Part shown: piece after piece, positions 1 to 6,890 of the stretch | How the letters are laid out: each line of letters starts with the position of its first letter | Position numbering within the stretch: the first letter of the stretch is position 1 | Source: Blastococcus sp. HT6-30 | GTDB lineage: Bacteria > Actinomycetota > Actinomycetes > Mycobacteriales > Geodermatophilaceae | Direction of reading: 5' to 3' | DNA: 64,000 nucleotides | Assembly (NCBI RefSeq): GCF_039729015.1 | Contig: NZ_CP155792.1 | Span: forward strand, 3,554,001-3,618,000 | Made by a program: the position numbers and the translations under genes | Notes under the pieces: generated by a model | What the model was told of the DNA's origin: nothing | The model's input: only the letters and a program-made list of their open reading frames with translations | The model's database searches: none

Positions 1-771
1 GTCGCGCTGGTAGACGAAGGAGGAGCCGGACACGTAGCTGAACAGCCCGGCCATGGTGAGGCCGGCGACCAGCACCAGCCCGACGTAGGTGCGGTCGCGC
101 AGCAGGCCGCGGTAGACCCGCAGCGTGCCGATCACGCCCACGCTGCGCCGCCGCTCCGGGGGCAGGGTCTCCCGCAGCGTCGCCCACCCGACGACGAGCA
201 GCAGCAGGCCGTAGGCCGCCAGCACGGCGAACACCCCGCGCCAGGTGGTGAACCGCAGGACCTCCCCGCCGATGGTGGGCGCCAGGACCGGCGCCGCGCC
301 CAGCACCAGGAACAGCCGGGAGAGCATCGTCGCCGCGGCGCGGCCGTCGTAGAGGTCGCGCACCACGGCCAGAGCGATGACGGCACCGGAGGCCGCGCCC
401 AGGCCCTGCAGCACCCGCAGCCCGCCGAGGACGCCGATGGTCGGCGCGACGAGCACGAGCAGCGAGGCGACCACGTGCAGCGCGGTGCCGGCCAGCAGCG
501 GCCGCCGGCGCCCGAACGCGTCCGACAGCGGACCGAGCACCAACTGGCCCAGGGCCAGGCCGATCAGGGTGCCGGTGAGGGTGAGCTGCACGGTCGCCGA
601 GGTGGTGAGCAGGTCCTCGGTGATGCTGGGCAGCGCCGGCAGGTACATGTCGATGGTCAGCGGCCCGAGGGCGACGAACGCGCCGAGCGTCAGCGCGGTG
701 CGCGCGGCGCCCGGCCGGGCGGGCAGGTCGGCAACCGCTTGCGGGGCGACTCGGTTCTGGGTGGTGGTCAC
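1..771 (-). CDS. Bcr/CflA-type MFS drug transporter, 3' end outside window
   Basis: A proton-driven efflux carrier of the 12-helix major facilitator superfamily in the cytoplasmic membrane. The first 257 residues are visible and still open at the window edge. They show DMYLPALP at about residues 41-48, at the end of the first helix, and the loop 2-3 motif GPLSDAFGRRR at 80-90, both characteristic of Bcr/CflA exporters. Translation starts at a GTG preceded by GGGGA five bases upstream. The gene lies 112 bp downstream of mftF on the same strand and may be read from the mftEF transcript. Its substrate is unknown; export of a mycofactocin-related compound is only a positional guess. Confidence 0.85.
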   Translation of the reverse strand, partial: MTTTQNRVAPQAVADLPARPGAARTALTLGAFVALGPLTIDMYLPALPSITEDLLTTSATVQLTLTGTLIGLALGQLVLGPLSDAFGRRRPLLAGTALHVVASLLVLVAPTIGVLGGLRVLQGLGAASGAVIALAVVRDLYDGRAAATMLSRLFLVLGAAPVLAPTIGGEVLRFTTWRGVFAVLAAYGLLLLVVGWATLRETLPPERRRSVGVIGTLRVYRGLLRDRTYVGLVLVAGLTMAGLFSYVSGSSFVYQRD

Positions 772-883
772 GGGTTCCCCGTCGGTCGATGTGGAGCGGG
801 ACCCACGCTGGTCGAACCGCAGTACGGCGACGACAAGGCGGGCACCGGCTCCGGCATTCCGCGCCCCGGCGGGTCGCGCCCGG

Positions 884-2287
884 TCAGCGCGGCGGGCGGA
901 CGGGCAGGAGGGCGCGCGGATCGCGGGCGCGCAGCGCCCCGGCCCACAGGCCGGCCCCGTAGGCGAGGTCGTCGAGCCGCCGGGCCAGGCCGTGACGGAC
1001 CGGCCCGGTCCGGTCCCGGTGCGGCCACCAGGCGGCCAGCGCGTCGGCGGTGGCGGCCGCCAGCAGCCACCGCCGCGCCCGCCGCGACCCCACGGCGGCG
1101 ACCACGGCCAGGGGCCAGTGGTGCCGGGTGGCCGCACGGGCCAGCGACTGCCCGGACGCGGCGAGTCCCCGCACCGCCAGCCCCGCGGCGAGCGCGGCGG
1201 GCACGGGCTCCCCCGGCCGGGCCAGGCGGCGCGCCAGCCGGACCCCGGTCGCCCCGAGCACGGCGAGCCCGGCCGCCCTCCCCCGCCGGCCGCCGGCGAC
1301 CAGCAGGGCCCAGGTCAGCGCGCTCTCCGGGGCGATCACCAGCGGCGACACCGCGCCGCCGTGCCGGGCGGCCAGCAGCGCCGCCCCGGTGCCGTAGAAC
1401 GCGCGGCGGCGCAGCCAGTCGGACAGGCGCACCGGGTGCTCGTGCGCGACCTCCGCGGCCGGCTCGTACCGCACCCGGCGGCCGGCGGCGGTCAGCCGCC
1501 AGACGAGGTCGACGTCCTCGGCCACCCGCAGGTCCTCGTCGAAGCCCTCGCCCAGGGCGGCCCGCCGCACGAGCAGCGCCGCGCTCGGCACGTAGGACAC
1601 CGACGACAGCGGCCGGACCGCCGCCGGACGGGGTCCCATGTCGAGGGGGCCGGCGACGTCCTCGTAGGCGCTGACCGGGCCGCGGGCACCCCCGGGCAGC
1701 GGCACGATCCGCGGCGCGACGACGGCCAGCCGTGGATCGGCCAGGTGCGGGCGCAGCCGGGCCAGCCAGCCCGGCCGGGGCACGCAGTCGGAGTCGAGGA
1801 AGGCCACCAGGTGGGTGCCGGCGGCGGCCAGGCCGGCGTTCCGGGCGGCGGCAGGCCCTCGGGAGACCTCGGCGCGCAGCACCCGGACCCCGTCGGCGGC
1901 GGGCACCGGGACCGTCGAGCCGTCGTCCACCACGATCACCGGCAGGCCGGCGGTGCCGGGGGCGGCGCGCAGGGCGGCGAGCAGCCGGGCCAGCGCGGCC
2001 GGGCGGTCCCGGACCGGGACGACGACCGTGACGTCCGCGCCGCCGGCGTCGGGCGGGAGGTCCGGGTGCGCGAGGCCGGCGTCCAGCAGCCGGGCGGCGA
2101 GCGCCGCGCTCGTCACGTCCCCGACGACCAGGCGGTCGGCGGAGAGCAGCGCTGCCGCGCGCGGGGAGAGCCGCAGCAGGCGCAGCGGCGACCCGCCGAG
2201 CAGCGTGGCTCCGCCGTCCCGCCGGTGGACGCGGGGATCGAGCCGGACGGCGAACCCGTCGGGCAGCCGGTCGCCGGGCGGGGTCAC
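884..2287 (-). CDS. mftF: Mycofactocin oligosaccharide glycosyltransferase MftF
   Basis: A family 2 glycosyltransferase. In mycobacteria MftF adds a beta-1,4-glucose chain to the premycofactocin core. Here 467 residues begin with a short N-terminal domain of about 80 residues, followed by the GT-A fold: DVTVVVPVRDRP (85-96), DDGS (121-124), FLDSDCVPRPGW (163-174) and AEDVDLVWRL (256-265), which supply the nucleotide-sugar and metal ligands and the catalytic acidic residue. The C-terminal third is Ala/Leu/Arg-rich and probably membrane-associated. The ATG overlaps the stop of the preceding short reading frame by four bases (ATGA), so translation is probably coupled. The neighbouring mftE supports the assignment. 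Confidence 0.93.
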   Translation of the reverse strand: MTPPGDRLPDGFAVRLDPRVHRRDGGATLLGGSPLRLLRLSPRAAALLSADRLVVGDVTSAALAARLLDAGLAHPDLPPDAGGADVTVVVPVRDRPAALARLLAALRAAPGTAGLPVIVVDDGSTVPVPAADGVRVLRAEVSRGPAAARNAGLAAAGTHLVAFLDSDCVPRPGWLARLRPHLADPRLAVVAPRIVPLPGGARGPVSAYEDVAGPLDMGPRPAAVRPLSSVSYVPSAALLVRRAALGEGFDEDLRVAEDVDLVWRLTAAGRRVRYEPAAEVAHEHPVRLSDWLRRRAFYGTGAALLAARHGGAVSPLVIAPESALTWALLVAGGRRGRAAGLAVLGATGVRLARRLARPGEPVPAALAAGLAVRGLAASGQSLARAATRHHWPLAVVAAVGSRRARRWLLAAATADALAAWWPHRDRTGPVRHGLARRLDDLAYGAGLWAGALRARDPRALLPVRPPR

Positions 2288-2475
2288 GCCCGCGCCAGGA
2301 CCTCGTCGGTGGTGGCGGAGGATCCCAGCGGCGCGTGGCCGCCCATCACCCGCAGGGCGCGCTCGTGCTCCTCCTCGCCGGCGCCCGCGCAGGCGTCCGT
2401 GACCACCTCGCCGAGGACGTGCGGCAGGTCGACGACGACCAGCCAGCCCTCCTGGCCCGCGCCCGCCGTGGTCAT
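2284..2475 (-). pseudogene. In-frame deletion remnant of an isochorismatase-family hydrolase
   Basis: A 63-residue frame between mftE and mftF. Its start, WLVVVDLPHV, looks like the first beta strand and catalytic-Asp region of isochorismatase/cysteine hydrolases (usually LVVVDxQ). Its end looks like the C-terminal part of the same family: VVTDACAG, then EEEHERALRVM and SATTDEVLAR. About 110-130 residues in the middle, including the nucleophilic cysteine region, are missing, yet the frame is intact and overlaps mftF by ATGA. It has an ATG with G-rich DNA upstream. I infer an internal deletion; the short peptide may persist because it couples translation into mftF. Family resemblance is by eye. 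Confidence 0.6.
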
Positions 2476-2533
2476 CCCGTCCGCCCCCGTGCTCGTGATC
2501 GACGCCCGGGCCTCGCCCGGTCCCCCGTGGACC

Positions 2534-3352
2534 CTAGCCGCGAGGCCGACGCTCCAGCGGCGGGACGACCGGAACCTCGTCGTCGGCGTTCCCGGTGACG
2601 GAGGAGACCGCCTGATCGACGCGGCACCGCCTCCGACGCGGGGCGGCTCCGGGGCACTGCTCCTGGAGCCGCCCCGCGTCGCCGATGCGCCACTCGCGCA
2701 CCGCCGCGACCAGCCGCCCGGCCAGGTCCGCCACCAGCTCCGCTCCCTCGGCGGCCGACGCGCCCGCCGGGTCGCCGAGCACCCCGTTCGGGCTGACCGC
2801 CCGCACACCCTCGGCGCGCATCCGGGGTAGCAGCTCCCGCAGCGACGCCGTCTCCCCCGGCTCGGCCCGCTCCTGGCGGACCCCGCCGGGTTCCACGTGC
2901 AACATGAGCGATGTCTCCACCCGTCCGGCGTGGGCGTCACCGCCGGGCACGGCGCACGGCCACCAGGCCACGTCCCGCCCCTCGGCACGGAGCAGCGGCA
3001 CCGCCGCCCGCAGGGCGTCGCTGTTGCCGCCGTGGCCGTTGACGACCAGCAGCCGCCCTGCCCACCGGCCGGCCGAGCGCCCGTACTCCACCAGCAGCGT
3101 CGTCAGCGCCTCCGTGCCGATCGACACCGTGCCCGGGAAGCCCTCGTGCTCCCCGCTCGCCCCGTAGGCGATCGCCGGGGCCAGCAGCGCGTTCCCGACC
3201 CCGGGCACCGCGGCCTGCGCGACCGCCTCGGCCGTCCGGGTGTCGGTCGCCAGCGGCAGGTGCGGACCGTGCTGCTCCACCGAGCCGAGGGGGACGACGA
3301 GCAGCGGCCGCTCGGGCAGCTCCGGCCACGCGGCGCCGGCCAGGGAGGGCAT
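2534..3352 (-). CDS. mftE: Mycofactocin peptidase MftE (creatininase family)
   Basis: A metallopeptidase of the creatininase fold that releases the modified C-terminal Val-Tyr unit from MftA after MftC has acted. Metal-binding motifs are visible: SVEQHGPHLPLATD (24-37, ligands E26, H28, D37), VNGHGGN (104-110) and DAHAGRVETS (139-148). The conserved domain ends near residue 224. The last 45 or so residues are an Arg/Pro-rich tail without family resemblance, and a 17-bp hairpin lies inside the tail coding sequence. A -10 box TAGGCT stands six bases before the ATG, implying a leaderless transcript that starts the mftE-mftF unit separately from mftCBA. Confidence 0.93.
   Translation of the reverse strand: MPSLAGAAWPELPERPLLVVPLGSVEQHGPHLPLATDTRTAEAVAQAAVPGVGNALLAPAIAYGASGEHEGFPGTVSIGTEALTTLLVEYGRSAGRWAGRLLVVNGHGGNSDALRAAVPLLRAEGRDVAWWPCAVPGGDAHAGRVETSLMLHVEPGGVRQERAEPGETASLRELLPRMRAEGVRAVSPNGVLGDPAGASAAEGAELVADLAGRLVAAVREWRIGDAGRLQEQCPGAAPRRRRCRVDQAVSSVTGNADDEVPVVPPLERRPRG
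2634..2681. repeat. 17-bp perfect inverted repeat within the mftE tail
   Basis: Arms at 2634-2650 and 2665-2681 are perfect reverse complements with a 14-base loop. On the mftE transcript the hairpin would form just after the conserved domain, inside the coding sequence of the odd C-terminal tail. There is no T-run, so it is not a classical intrinsic terminator. It may attenuate mftF or mark the edge of an old rearrangement. Confidence 0.75.
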
Positions 3353-3397
3353 CGCCGCAGCCTAGCCACGCCGGGACGGTTGGCAGACTCGCCGGTC

Positions 3398-3787
3398 ATG
3401 AGCACCCGACCAGCGCCCCGGCGCTGCCCCTGCGGAACCGGGCTGCCCTACGCCGAGTGCTGCGGGCCGCGGCACGACGGCTCGGCGCCGGCGGCGACCG
3501 CCGAGCAGCTGATGCGCTCGCGGTACAGCGCCTTCGCCGTCGGCGACGCCGCCTACCTGCTGGCCAGCTGGCATTCCACCACTCGGCCGCCGACGGCGGA
3601 GCTGGACCCGACGGTGCGCTGGACCGGCCTGGACGTGCTCGCCACCACCGGCGGCGGGCTGCTGGCCGCCGAGGGGACGGTGGAGTTCCGCGCCTGGTAC
3701 GTCGCCGGCGGCGAGCGCGGCAGCCAGCACGAGGTCAGCCGGTTCGCGCGGGAGGACGGCGCCTGGCGGTACCTCGACGCGGGGTGA
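3398..3787 (+). CDS. YchJ/UPF0225 family SEC-C protein
   Basis: A 129-residue protein of the YchJ (UPF0225) family. It opens with a SEC-C type zinc motif, RCPCGTGLPYAECC at about residues 8-21, followed by the family signature AEQLMRSRYSAF and an NTF2-like fold ending in a Trp/Tyr-rich strand. The biochemical role is not established. A -10 like CAGACT ends eight bases before the ATG, consistent with a leaderless or nearly leaderless start. It is transcribed divergently from mftE. No link to mycofactocin is evident. Confidence 0.85.
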   Translation: MSTRPAPRRCPCGTGLPYAECCGPRHDGSAPAATAEQLMRSRYSAFAVGDAAYLLASWHSTTRPPTAELDPTVRWTGLDVLATTGGGLLAAEGTVEFRAWYVAGGERGSQHEVSRFAREDGAWRYLDAG

Positions 3788-3825
3788 GGGTGTCGGGCGG
3801 AACCCCTGTGGGCACGAGCCCTGGC

Positions 3826-4305
3826 ATGACTACCGAGGACACCCGCAAGGTCGCCGATTTGATCAAGGGGGAGCGCTTCGGCTTCCTCACCACGATCGCG
3901 CCCGGCGGGAAGCTGACCAGCCGCCCCATGACGCTGCAGCAGGTGGAGTTCGACGGCGACCTGTGGTTCTTCGCCGAGCGCGGCTCCCACCCGGTGGCGC
4001 ACATCGCCGCCTCCCCGCAGGTCAACGTGGGCATCGGTTCCGGTGGCACCTGGGTGTCGCTGACCGGGCACGCCCGGGTGGTCGACGACACCGCGAAGAA
4101 GAAGGAGCTGTGGAACGGCGGCGTGGAGGCGTGGTTCCCGAGCGGCCCCGAGGACCCCGACGTCGTCCTGATCAAGGTCGAGGGCGACTCCGCGGAGTAC
4201 TGGGAGAGCCCCGGCGGCCGCCTGGCCACGGCGTTCAGCTTCGTGAAGGCCAAGGCCACCGGCGAGCGGATCGACGTCGGGGACAACAAGAAGGTCGACC
4301 TCTAG
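3826..4305 (+). CDS. Pyridoxamine 5'-phosphate oxidase-like split-barrel protein (general stress protein 26 type)
   Basis: A 159-residue FMN-binding split-barrel protein. The pattern FGFLTTIAPGGKLTSRPMT near the N-terminus, LWFFAERGSHPVAHI in the middle and a C-terminal strand with YWESPGGRLATAF matches the general stress protein 26/pyridox_oxase_2 group, which binds flavin rather than acting in vitamin B6 synthesis. The ATG was chosen because the family begins just before the TTEDTRKVADLIK helix. It follows the YchJ-like gene by 38 bp on the same strand, so co-transcription is possible. Substrate unknown. Confidence 0.85.
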   Translation: MTTEDTRKVADLIKGERFGFLTTIAPGGKLTSRPMTLQQVEFDGDLWFFAERGSHPVAHIAASPQVNVGIGSGGTWVSLTGHARVVDDTAKKKELWNGGVEAWFPSGPEDPDVVLIKVEGDSAEYWESPGGRLATAFSFVKAKATGERIDVGDNKKVDL

Positions 4306-4315
4306 CCCGGCGGCT

Positions 4316-4347
4316 CCCCGGTGCCGGCCCGCGAGCCGGCACCGGGG
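4316..4347. terminator. Hairpin between convergent genes
   Basis: Perfect 13-bp arms (4316-4328 and 4335-4347) with a 6-base loop lie between the convergent 3' ends of the split-barrel gene and mftC. There is no T-tract, but the position suits a bidirectional terminator. Confidence 0.7.
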
Positions 4348-4349
4348 GA

Positions 4350-5585
4350 TCAGCGCAGGTCGAGGCCCGCGAGCGGCGACTCGTCGCAGATCTTGGCGGG
4401 GGGCAGCGCGGGCATGCCGAGCAGGGTGGGCTGGCCGCGGACCGGACCCTTGTGCGAGTGGTCGATGTGGCTCTTGGGCGCCACCAGCCCGAGGTCGCGC
4501 GCCGCGAGCGCCGTCTCGCCGTAGCCCTGCACGCACTCGGGGTCGGGACCGTCCAGCGGCAGGCCGGTGAAGAACTTCGCCGCCATGCAGCCCCCCCGGC
4601 AGGCGTCGAAGTGCGCGCACTTGGTGCAGGCGCCGCCGGTCTGCGGGTTGCGCAGGTCGGCGAACAGCTCGCTGGACTGCCAGACCCGCTGGAAGCCGCC
4701 CTCGTCGCGGACGTTGCCGGCGAGGAAGTTCTCGTGGATGGCGAACGGGCAGGCATAGACGTCGCCCACCGGGTCGATCAGGCACACGACCCGGCCGGCG
4801 CCGCACAGGTTCAGCCCGGGCAGCGCCTCGCCGAAGGCGGACAGGTGGAAGAACGAGTCACCGGTGAGGACGCGGTCGCCGTTGGCCAGCAGCCAGGAGT
4901 AGAGGTCGCGCTGCTGGGCCTGGGTGGGGTGCAGCTGGTCCCAGACGTCGGCCCCGCGGCCCGACGGCCGCAGCCGGGTGATCCGCAGCTGGGCACCGTA
5001 TCGGTCGGTGAGCGCCTTGAACTCGTCGAGCTGGCCCGCGTTCTCCCGGGTGACGACGACGGAGACCTTGAAGTCCTTCATCCCGGCCTCGGCCAGGTTC
5101 TCCAGCGCCTTGACCGCGGTGGCGAAGGAGCCGGTGCCGCGCACGCGGTCGTTCACCTCGGCGGTCGCGCCGTCCAGGGAGATCTGCACATCGACGTAGT
5201 CGGTGGCCGCCAGCTGCGCGGCGCGCGCCTTGTCCAGCTTCACGCCGTTGGTGGAGAACTTGACGCCGACGTCGTGGCCGATGGCGTAGTCGAGCAGGTG
5301 CCAGAAGTCCGGCCGCACGGTCGGCTCGCCGCCGCCGACGTTGACGTAGAACACCTGCATCCGCTGCAGCTCGTCGATGACCGCCTCGGCCTCGGCGGTG
5401 GACAGCTCGCGCGGATCACGCCGTCCGGACGAGGACAGGCAGTGCACGCACGCCAGGTTGCAGGCGTAGGTAAGTTCCCACGTGAGGCAGATCGGGGCGT
5501 CCAGGCCGTACTCGAACTGGTCGACGAGGCGCCCGCCGACCGGGCGCTCGGGCGTGGCGGGACGGGACGGCAGGACGGCGGTCAT
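4350..5585 (-). CDS. mftC: Mycofactocin radical SAM maturase MftC
   Basis: A radical SAM/SPASM enzyme that decarboxylates the C-terminal Tyr of MftA and then forms the Val-Tyr carbon-carbon crosslink. The SAM cluster motif CNLACVHC is at C42, C46 and C49, with GGGEP at 84-88. The SPASM domain ligands for two auxiliary clusters are visible as Cys 261, 268, 279, 320, 323, 329, 333 and 351. Length (411 residues) is normal. The start overlaps the mftB stop by four bases, giving tight mftA-mftB-mftC coupling. Confidence 0.97.
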   Translation of the reverse strand: MTAVLPSRPATPERPVGGRLVDQFEYGLDAPICLTWELTYACNLACVHCLSSSGRRDPRELSTAEAEAVIDELQRMQVFYVNVGGGEPTVRPDFWHLLDYAIGHDVGVKFSTNGVKLDKARAAQLAATDYVDVQISLDGATAEVNDRVRGTGSFATAVKALENLAEAGMKDFKVSVVVTRENAGQLDEFKALTDRYGAQLRITRLRPSGRGADVWDQLHPTQAQQRDLYSWLLANGDRVLTGDSFFHLSAFGEALPGLNLCGAGRVVCLIDPVGDVYACPFAIHENFLAGNVRDEGGFQRVWQSSELFADLRNPQTGGACTKCAHFDACRGGCMAAKFFTGLPLDGPDPECVQGYGETALAARDLGLVAPKSHIDHSHKGPVRGQPTLLGMPALPPAKICDESPLAGLDLR

Positions 5586-5932
5586 CGGGAAGCCTCCGGG
5601 GTCCTTCTCTCGATCATCTGCGAGCGGGCGAGGTCGGCCAGCGCCGTGACGTAGGCGCCGCGCTGGGCGTCGGGGACGCCGCAGGCGGTCAGGGTGGCCT
5701 CGGCGCTGGGGTGGTCGCCCAGCGCCTCGACGACGGCGACCAGCGTCTTCGACTTCAGGAAGGACAGCTTCCGGTTGCCGAAGTGGTAGACGAGCGCGCC
5801 GAACGGCTCGGGCCGCAGCGCGACGGACCGGGCCCGGCGCCAGGGCAGCCCCGCGTCGAAGTCGCAGCTCCCCCCGGTCGCCGGGCCGGTTCCGTTCGTC
5901 GACGGCACGGCGTCGATCAGTACACCCCGCAC
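5582..5932 (-). CDS. mftB: Mycofactocin peptide chaperone MftB (RRE protein)
   Basis: A small PqqD-like RiPP recognition element protein that binds the MftA leader and presents it to MftC. The core VALRPEPFGALVYHFGNRKLSFLK, starting near residue 37, is the MftB signature, with the winged-helix fold extending to the C-terminus. The longest frame (116 residues) starts at a GTG that overlaps the last 16 bases of mftA; a GTG eight codons later would begin just after the mftA stop. Neither has a strong ribosome site, so coupling to mftA is likely. The 3' end overlaps mftC. Confidence 0.93.
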   Translation of the reverse strand: MRGVLIDAVPSTNGTGPATGGSCDFDAGLPWRRARSVALRPEPFGALVYHFGNRKLSFLKSKTLVAVVEALGDHPSAEATLTACGVPDAQRGAYVTALADLARSQMIERRTPEASR

Positions 5933-6036
5933 ATGCCGTCGATGGAGACCTCCTCGACGAGCGACTCCTCGACGAGGGCCTCCTCGGTCGCAGGCGCCTC
6001 GGGGGCGATGACGTCGGTCTGGGTGGGCTCGGGCAT
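5917..6036 (-). CDS. mftA: Mycofactocin precursor peptide MftA
   Basis: A 39-residue ribosomal peptide with an acidic leader (TEEALVEESLVEEV) and the invariant C-terminus IDGMCGVY. The terminal Val-Tyr is crosslinked by MftC and becomes the redox core of mycofactocin. The ATG has GGAGG seven bases upstream, the strongest ribosome site in the cluster, which suits a peptide needed in excess. The 5' leader is about 30 bases from a -35/-10 pair at 6074-6102, whose spacer holds a palindrome. mftB begins inside the 3' end. Confidence 0.97.
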   Translation of the reverse strand: MPEPTQTDVIAPEAPATEEALVEESLVEEVSIDGMCGVY

Positions 6037-6073
6037 GAGGGCCTCCGTGAACGCGATCACATGGTCGGGGCGG

Positions 6074-6102
6074 ACGTTAGTGACACCCGGTGCCAGGAGC
6101 AA
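6074..6102 (-). promoter_or_regulatory. mftABC promoter
   Basis: Reading leftward, a -35 like TTGCTC (6102-6097), a 17-base spacer and a -10 TAACGT (6079-6074). Transcription would begin near 6067, about 30 bases before the mftA ATG. The 15-bp palindrome described separately fills the spacer. Confidence 0.6.
6081..6095. promoter_or_regulatory. Candidate MftR operator 1
   Basis: TGACAC-CCG-GTGCCA, a palindrome with one mismatch, located between the -35 and -10 of mftA and upstream of divergent mftR. The same half-sites and spacing recur perfectly at 6821-6835 in front of mftD. MftR of mycobacteria is known to repress mft genes; that this is its binding site is an inference. Confidence 0.6.
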
Positions 6103-6163
6103 CAGCGGGGCCTCGCGTGTCCGCCCGGCCGCGCAGGGCGGGGCCGCGGGGCAGAATGCGCCC

Positions 6164-6760
6164 GTGGCGGGGACGAGGACGGCGCCGGCCGTGCCTCCGG
6201 CGGGGCGCGCCCGCGTGGAGCGGGCGGCCCTGGACCTGTTCACCGTCCGGGGCTTCGAGGACGTCACGAGCGACGAGGTGGCCGACTCCGCCGGCATCAG
6301 CCGCCGCACCTTCTTCCGCTACTTCCCGACCAAGGCCGACGCCGTGTGGGGCGACTTCACCGGGCACGTGGCCCGGCTCGCGGAGATGCTCGCCGCCGCC
6401 GACCCGGACCAGCCCGTGCTCACCTCGGTGTGCGCCGCCTACGTCGAGGTGAACGACTACCCGGACGCCGAGCTGCCGCTGCTGCGCGAGCGGATGCGGC
6501 TGATCCTCACCGAGCCGGCGCTGCTCGCGCACAGCCAGCTCCGCTTCGCCGAGATCGACCGGGTGGTCGCGGGGCACGTGGCGGCGCGGACCGGGACCTC
6601 CCCGACCGGGCTGCTCCCCCGGCTGGTCGCCGCGAGCACCCGGGCCGCGGCGACCACCGCGTTCGAGGCCTGGCTCGCCGACGAGGACTCCAGCCTGGCC
6701 GCGCACCTGCACCTGGCGTTCGACGAGATGGCGGCGGGCTTCCCCAGCCTCCGCCGCTGA
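6164..6760 (+). CDS. mftR: Mycofactocin TetR-family regulator MftR
   Basis: A 198-residue TetR-type repressor. The N-terminal helix-turn-helix reads SDEVADSAGISRRTFFRYFPTKADAV at about residues 40-65, followed by an all-helical ligand domain. In Mycobacterium smegmatis MftR represses mft transcription and is relieved by long-chain acyl-CoA. The GTG start was chosen because a -10 CAGAAT (6152-6157) ends six bases before it, implying a leaderless mRNA, and because the family N-terminus fits. It is divergent from mftA and upstream of mftD. Confidence 0.93.
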   Translation: MAGTRTAPAVPPAGRARVERAALDLFTVRGFEDVTSDEVADSAGISRRTFFRYFPTKADAVWGDFTGHVARLAEMLAAADPDQPVLTSVCAAYVEVNDYPDAELPLLRERMRLILTEPALLAHSQLRFAEIDRVVAGHVAARTGTSPTGLLPRLVAASTRAAATTAFEAWLADEDSSLAAHLHLAFDEMAAGFPSLRR

Positions 6761-6820
6761 CCTGTCGCGGCGATCGGCGCGCGGCCCGGTGTGGCCGCGG
6801 TCTCACCGTCGGCGCTAGCC

Positions 6821-6835
6821 TGGCACTGAGTGCCA
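6821..6835. promoter_or_regulatory. Candidate MftR operator 2 at the mftD promoter
   Basis: A perfect palindrome TGGCAC-TGA-GTGCCA that begins at the last base of a -10 box TAGCCT (6816-6821) and covers the expected transcription start of mftD. It shares half-sites and 3-base spacing with the mftA site at 6081-6095. Confidence 0.65.
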
Positions 6836-6890
6836 CCGGCCGTCGGGCCGGCCCACCCGCCCGGTCGACCGGGCCGACAAGGAGGTTCCG

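Noticed and set aside
2634-2681. Hairpin considered as transposon end pair
   Set aside because: No transposase, no target duplication, and the arms are too close together.
377-2830. 817-codon open frame opposite mftF and mftE
   Set aside because: No recognisable domain; opposite well-supported mft genes and rich in Arg, Pro and Gly, typical of antisense frames in high-GC DNA.
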